Assembly: GCF_000003815.2 (NCBI RefSeq)
Contig: NW_023365777.1
Span: 590,115-613,365, forward strand
DNA length: 23,251 bases
Direction: 5' to 3'
DNA from: Branchiostoma floridae
Lineage: Eukaryota > Chordata > Leptocardii > Amphioxiformes > Branchiostomatidae
In this document: positions 18,795 through 23,251 of the stretch, piece after piece
Position numbering within the stretch: the stretch's first letter is position 1
Layout: each line of letters opens with the position of its first letter
Made by a program: the position numbers and the translations under genes
The notes under the pieces: generated by a model
What the model was told of the DNA's origin: nothing
Database searches by the model: none
What the model saw: only the letters and a program-made list of their open reading frames with translations

Positions 18795-19971
18795 AGAGTG
18801 ATCAAATCGAGGATAGAGCCTCCTAGGTTCTGTAGATTGCTGAGAACATTTACTCTTTGCTAGTTGTAGATAGGTTAGTATATAAAAAACAAAACAAATT
18901 ATGATGAAAAAGACATGGACGTCCCAGCCGCCGGTATCCGACGGTTTGGTAAAGCCACCTGTTTAAATTTGTTCAATGAAATTTAGAAGCAAGAACTTGT
19001 TAACAATAAGAGCACTTCCAGACACATAATGCAAAAAAAATTCTATTTCAATACAATCTAGATATAGTTGACTACCACTGTTCAAAGCAAATGATACACC
19101 CAGATGCTTTATCTATGAAAAGATTTCCGTTGGATTGAAAATGTTTTACCTCAGCAAGACAGATTTAACATGCAGCCATATTGGTGACCCCTGACTGCAT
19201 CATATGATCTACCAAATTTGATATTCCAAACTTTTTGTGCCAAGTTTAGAAATCAGGGAAGTGCATATTTATCTATATGGCTTTACCATAAGTGATCAAT
19301 TCAATTTCACTTTGGTGTTTAGCCAGGGGATACACACTTAGGTCACTTTGACCTTTTATTCAGGTAGACCACAACTGACCAAAATGTTAACCTCTTTGGT
19401 CTCATAATGGCAGGGCGTTGTCACTCTCGCGGATGAACCCCTCATTTGACTCGTCTCAGCCTCTTTTGCATCTCGCAGTCTATGGCCAGGTAGGGCCAAG
19501 ATGCTTCTGCAAGTCTCTCTTCGTCTCCTCCATTCTTCTCTTGGTCTAATATTTGAAACAAAAAAAGCAGTAATGATCAGCACAAACTATATTTTATACA
19601 CTGAAACGGCAAAGTCATAACAAAAATAAGTTAATACTATCAACATCATAGATTATCACCGTGAAAATTACAATAACGTCGAGTCCAGCTGATATAGCCA
19701 TGTTTGAATGTCCTGATTCCTGAAGTGAATTGTGCTTCGTTGCTCCAGAGTCCAGCCAATTCTGATATGCCTTGGACACCTTCTGCGTTGATTAGTTGTT
19801 TATCATTCCTTTCAACAATAAATCTAAGATCCAACTTGTACAGTTGAAGTGGCCGTATCGATTTTTCAACTGAAATGCAAGCAACGCGATGGTGTTGTGT
19901 AAGAGTGTTTTTTTTAAATCTTTCCATGGTCCGTAGCCATGGACTTCATTTAATTTTTTTTCTTCTTATAT
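18795..19971. other. Non-coding stretch
   Basis: No gene that I can support. Minus-strand open frames at 19356-19583 and 19646-19927 are not recognised as known proteins. Confidence 0.4.
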
Positions 19972-20545
19972 TCACAATGTTACAGAGACTGGAGAAATAC
20001 CTCTCAGCACACACTCCTGCTCAAAAAGTGAAGTTATTGTTTTGACATACTTGCCGTATCTGTATTTTGAAATGGTGTGTTTTCCAATAATTATCAACAA
20101 GTTTGAACACTGATTTTTTACAATGTTATATAGCTTATAGCCTACCATGACGTCATGTAAGTCTAATAATAAAGAGGTGCCATAATTGATATAATACAAT
20201 TTTTCGACTTGTGCCCATAAAGGCTTTACACTTTTACACTCGTAAAATAGGTGTTCAATGTAGTCGACAGAGTCACATGACAGGCATCTGTCAGTATCTG
20301 TGATACCTAAATTTAGTTTGTACAACTTGACCCTTGTGGGGTACACATTATGCAATACCTTCCATTGCAAAGAGGGTATTAAGTATTCTAGATTCTCTTT
20401 TGATGCAGAATAAGGATTTCCGTATTGTCTTCCAAGGAATAATTTGAAAGTCAAATTGCTTTAAACGTTTTTCCCAAAAGCCCCGAAGTTGTGTAAGGGT
20501 TGATAATCTAAGATTTCCCAGGATACACAATTGTAGGATCATGTC
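19972..20545 (-). pseudogene. 3' end of a Tx1/L1-like LINE ORF2 (zinc-binding C-terminal domain)
   Basis: The minus strand codes QFDFQIIPWKTIRKSLF, then after a frame change near 20380, LQWKVLHNVYPTRVKLYKL and a zinc-ligand set CLSC...HLFYEC (Cx2C, 7 residues, Hx4C). This is the zf-RVT module found after the reverse transcriptase of L1/Tx1-type elements; the W-K-V-L-H and Y-P-T wording is typical. The reverse transcriptase itself is absent, so the copy is 5'-truncated at about 20545 as well as frameshifted. Confidence 0.75.
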
Positions 20546-20574
20546 AGGGCCTCTGGGGTCTGGCCCAAACACCG

Positions 20575-20608
20575 ATACCATTACGCCACGTGACGCCACA
20601 ACATACAA
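20575..20608 (-). other. tRNA A-box-like sequence next to the LINE remnant
   Basis: On the minus strand, GTGGCGTAATGGT (20577-20589) resembles a tRNA/SINE A box, but the following B box is not convincing. It may be the head of a SINE or chance. Confidence 0.25.
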
Positions 20609-20800
20609 CTACACTGCGACTGGCTCTCGTCCAAATCGACCTGTGGCTGAAGAGAATGTCTACGCTGATGATACGTCATAAGAACGCCATTAGTTAGCCG
20701 GAATGACGAGGTAAGGAGGTTGTCAATGAGGTATGTGAAGAGCTCATGTCTGAAGCAGAGTAAATGTATACTAACAGGATATCTCTTCTCACTAGACTAA

Positions 20801-21114
20801 AGCTAAGGGCACAACCCGCCGTACGTGCAAATACGTGCTGTCTACGTGCCAAAACATGGGCAATCTTTTGGGATCCGTAAGTGGTAAGTACCGCCACCGT
20901 ACGATCTCGTAGGGAATCCGACGGATTTTGTACCACGCAGGCACGCCGTAGAACTTTACGTGAAAGCAAAACTTTGTGTGCGGTGCGTTAACGTATTCCC
21001 TCCCTGCTCTTGCCAGTCGTTCCCCGCGTTTTCAGAAATACGTGGCGGACGTGGCCTCCCAAAAACCGTACGGACAAATTGCACGTACGGCGGGTACGGT
21101 TGTGCCGTTAGCAT
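20801..21114. mobile_element. MITE of about 314 bp with TAA target duplication
   Basis: The left end AGCTAAGGGCACAAC followed by ccgccgtacgtgcaaat is matched by the inverted right end (attgcacgtacggcggg, a few extra bases, then gttgtgccgttagcat). TAA is present on both sides (20798-20800 and 21115-21117). Tandem-like tacgtgc words occur inside the left end. It has no coding capacity. A three-base TAA duplication again suggests a Harbinger-type element, but the ends do not start with GG, so the superfamily is left open. Confidence 0.6.
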
Positions 21115-21117
21115 TAA

Positions 21118-21454
21118 GGGATCCGCCAGCCAATCCGCCATGCAAATTGATGGGTATTTCTGATTAGGGCCGAAAAGCTGAGTTTTTGTGATTATCAGGG
21201 GATATAAGGATGAGGATTTTTGTCCTAGCACAGGGGCCTACTCACTGGGCTGAGTGATAGGGGTTGGGGTTAGCCTTTTCTAGGTGGGGGGGGGGGGTCG
21301 AGCGGGTTTTGGACCAAGCTAAGTCCTGTACTTAAGCGGTCTTGGCGGACGTTGCCATGGTAATGGCGGCTATGACGGTCACAAAAATGTAACAGCTCAA
21401 GTCGGGCCGAAGTCAATTCCCAACATATAAGTCAAATTCAATGTAGTTGTCCAT
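21118..21454. other. Non-coding spacer with a G run
   Basis: No gene seen. It contains 12 consecutive G at 21286-21297. Confidence 0.5.
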
Positions 21455-21457
21455 CCC

Positions 21458-21857
21458 ACGACTAGAGTGCAAATGATCAGGAATATCCGAGAGGAAAGCA
21501 TCCGTTTGAGCTGCGGTTTACATCTTTCAATAGCGCACGATTTAACCTTTCTAATGATACAAAGTTTGCCCGGCCGAAACATGAACCCTAACTTGGAATC
21601 GCGTTATTAAGGTATCACCCTACCTCAGACTTACGGCCAAGGCTACCGGTTAGGTCACGACTAGAGCGCAAACGATCAGGAATATCTCGACAAGGACGTA
21701 TCCGATTGAATTCCAAGTTCGGTTTTTATCTTTTAATATCCTATAATGAATCCTTCCAAATAATATAAAGTATGGCCGGCCGGACTTTGACGCCTAAGTT
21801 TTAATCGCGACATTAAGGAATCACACTATCCCTGGCAATGTTAAAAAAAAAGGGGCT
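21458..21857 (+). repeat. Two diverged edge monomers of the satellite
   Basis: actagagtgcaaatgatcag at 21461 and actagagcgcaaacgatcag at 21660 begin two monomers of about 200 bases. They align along their length with the 214-bp monomer (caggaatat, gaggaaagcatcc, tgcggttt, the ggccgg block, gcgttattaa) but with many differences. They are the degenerate border of the array. Confidence 0.75.
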
Positions 21858-23223
21858 AGCGGTTGTGCCTAAACAGAGCCCGTATGCTCAAGAATATCTC
21901 GAGAAGGAAGTATCCCAAGATTTTGCGGTTTGCACCCTTCGATTCCTTGCTAAGCGACCTTTCCAACCATACCAAGCTTTCCAGGCCGGAACTTAATGCC
22001 TAAGCTACAGTCGCGTCATTAAGTCACCCCCTTACCCGCTGCCGTGACAGGCGGTGCTTCGAAAAGGTCTTAGCGGTTGTGCCTAAACAGAGCCCGTATG
22101 CTCAAGAATATCTCGAGAAGGAAGTATTCCAAGATTTTGCGGTTTGCACCTTTCGATTCCTTGCTAAGCGACCTTTCCAACCATACCAAGCTTTTCAGGC
22201 CGGAACTTAATGCCTAAGCTACAGTCGCGTCATTAAGTCACCCCCTTACCCGCTGCCGTGACAGGCGGTGCTTCGAAAAGGTCTTAGCGGTTGTGCCTAA
22301 ACAGAGCCCGTATGCTCAAGAATATCTCGAGAAGGAAGTATCCCAAGATTTTGCGGTTTGCACCCTTCGATTCCTTGCTAAGCGACCTTTCCAACCATAC
22401 CAAGCTTTCCAGGCCGGAACTTAATGCCTAAGCTACAGTCGCGTCATTAAGTCACCACCTTACCCGCTGCCGTGACAGGCGGTGCTTCGAAAAGGTCTTA
22501 GCGGTTGTGCCTAAACAGAGCCCGTATGCTCAAGAATATCTCGAGAAGGAAGTATCCCAAGATTTTGCGGTTTGCACCCTTCGATTCCTTGCTAAGCGAC
22601 CTTTCCAACCATACCAAGCTTTCCAGGCCGGAACTTAATGCCTAAGCTACAGTCGCGTCATTAAGTCACCCCCTTACCCGCTGCCGTGACAGGCGGTGCT
22701 TCGAAAAGGTCTTAGCGGTTGTGCCTAAACAGAGCCCGTATGCTCAAGAATATCTCGAGAAGGAAGTATCCCAAGATTTTGCGGTTTGCACCCTTCGATT
22801 CCTTGCTAAGCGACCTTTCCAACCATACCAAGCTTTCCAGGCCGGAACTTAATGCCTAAGCTACAGTCGCGTCATTAAGTCACCCCCTTACCCGCTGCAG
22901 TGACAGGCGGTGCTTCGAAAAGGTCTTAGCGGTTGTGCCTAAACAGAGCCCGTATGCTCAAGAATATCTCGAGAAGGAAGTATTCTAAGATTTTGCGGTT
23001 TGCACCTTTCGATTCCTTGCTAAGCGACCTTTCCAACCATACCAAGCTTTCTAGGCCGGAACTTAATGCCTAAGCTACAGTCGCGTCATTAAGTCACCCC
23101 CTTACCCGCTGCCGTGACAGGCGGTGCTTCGAAAAGGTCTTAGCGGTTGTGCCTAAACAGAGCCCGTATGCTCAAGAATATCTCGAGAAGGAAGTATCCC
23201 AAGATTTTGCGGTTTGCACCCTT
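21858..23223 (+). repeat. Satellite array, six full and one partial 214-bp monomers
   Basis: Monomers begin agcggttgtgcctaaacaga at 21858, 22072, 22286, 22500, 22714, 22928 and 23142, exactly 214 bases apart. The last is cut after 82 bases at 23223, where unrelated sequence begins (gtagtatatgattcgcc). Monomers differ at only a few positions. Those at 22072 and 22928 share variants (tattc after gaaggaag, and gcacctttcg), and the one at 22286 has caccacc instead of caccccc. Each has an XhoI-like ctcgag core and gcttcgaaaagg. No open frame of note. Confidence 0.97.
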
Positions 23224-23251
23224 GTAGTATATGATTCGCCTGCAGCTGGCG

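Noticed and set aside
19356-19583. 75-codon minus-strand Arg-rich frame
   Set aside because: The wording is faintly like the C-terminal end of a LINE, but too weak to name.
19646-19927. 93-codon minus-strand frame with a true ATG
   Set aside because: No family recognised and no splice or promoter support; it may be LINE 3' flank or chance. Left unannotated as a gene.

Overview
This is eukaryotic, intron-containing DNA. It is probably from an invertebrate deuterostome, and a lancelet (Branchiostoma) is my best guess. The grounds are a vertebrate-like APLF gene with short introns, a high density of degenerate LINEs, SINEs and MITEs, minisatellite and satellite arrays, and a 100-N scaffold gap. 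The species call is inference; no bacterial-type gene, operon or CRISPR array is present.

Left part (1-7460): a gene on the minus strand, assembled here from eight exons (7330 down to 1609) with consistent splice sites and phases. It encodes a protein of about 386 aa that I identify as APLF (aprataxin and PNKP-like factor), a DNA double-strand-break repair scaffold. An N-terminal FHA domain (exons 1-3), a Ku-binding motif (exon 6) and a C-terminal acidic tail with a DSDWE motif (exon 8) are all visible. The PBZ zinc fingers that define vertebrate APLF are not; their place is taken by two arginine-glycine (RG)n blocks (exon 7). An ETS site and a perfect CRE octamer lie just upstream of the start codon. 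The first 1184 bases, before the N gap, are a second, nearly identical copy of 5466-6654 (exon 3, intron 2, exon 2, part of intron 1), most likely an unmerged haplotype or assembly duplicate.

Middle part (7461-16237): no host gene that I can support. It holds a 5'-truncated, frameshifted CR1/L2-like LINE on the minus strand (7940-10640), a pogo/Tigger-like transposon end (10701), a Harbinger-like MITE with TTA target duplication (11817-12019), and a 1-kb minisatellite of 35-bp units (12566-13596) that leaves all three plus-strand frames open.

Right part (16238-23251): one probable intronless gene (16238-17041, plus strand) for a 267-aa single-pass membrane protein of unknown family; then non-coding DNA with an inverted repeat, the 3' end of a Tx1/L1-like LINE (19972-20545, minus), a 314-bp MITE with TAA target duplication (20801-21114), and a satellite array of 214-bp monomers (21858-23223) preceded by two diverged edge monomers.

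The host genes are unlinked in function as far as can be seen: APLF is nuclear DNA repair, the other is a plasma-membrane-type protein. Everything else is mobile or repetitive DNA.
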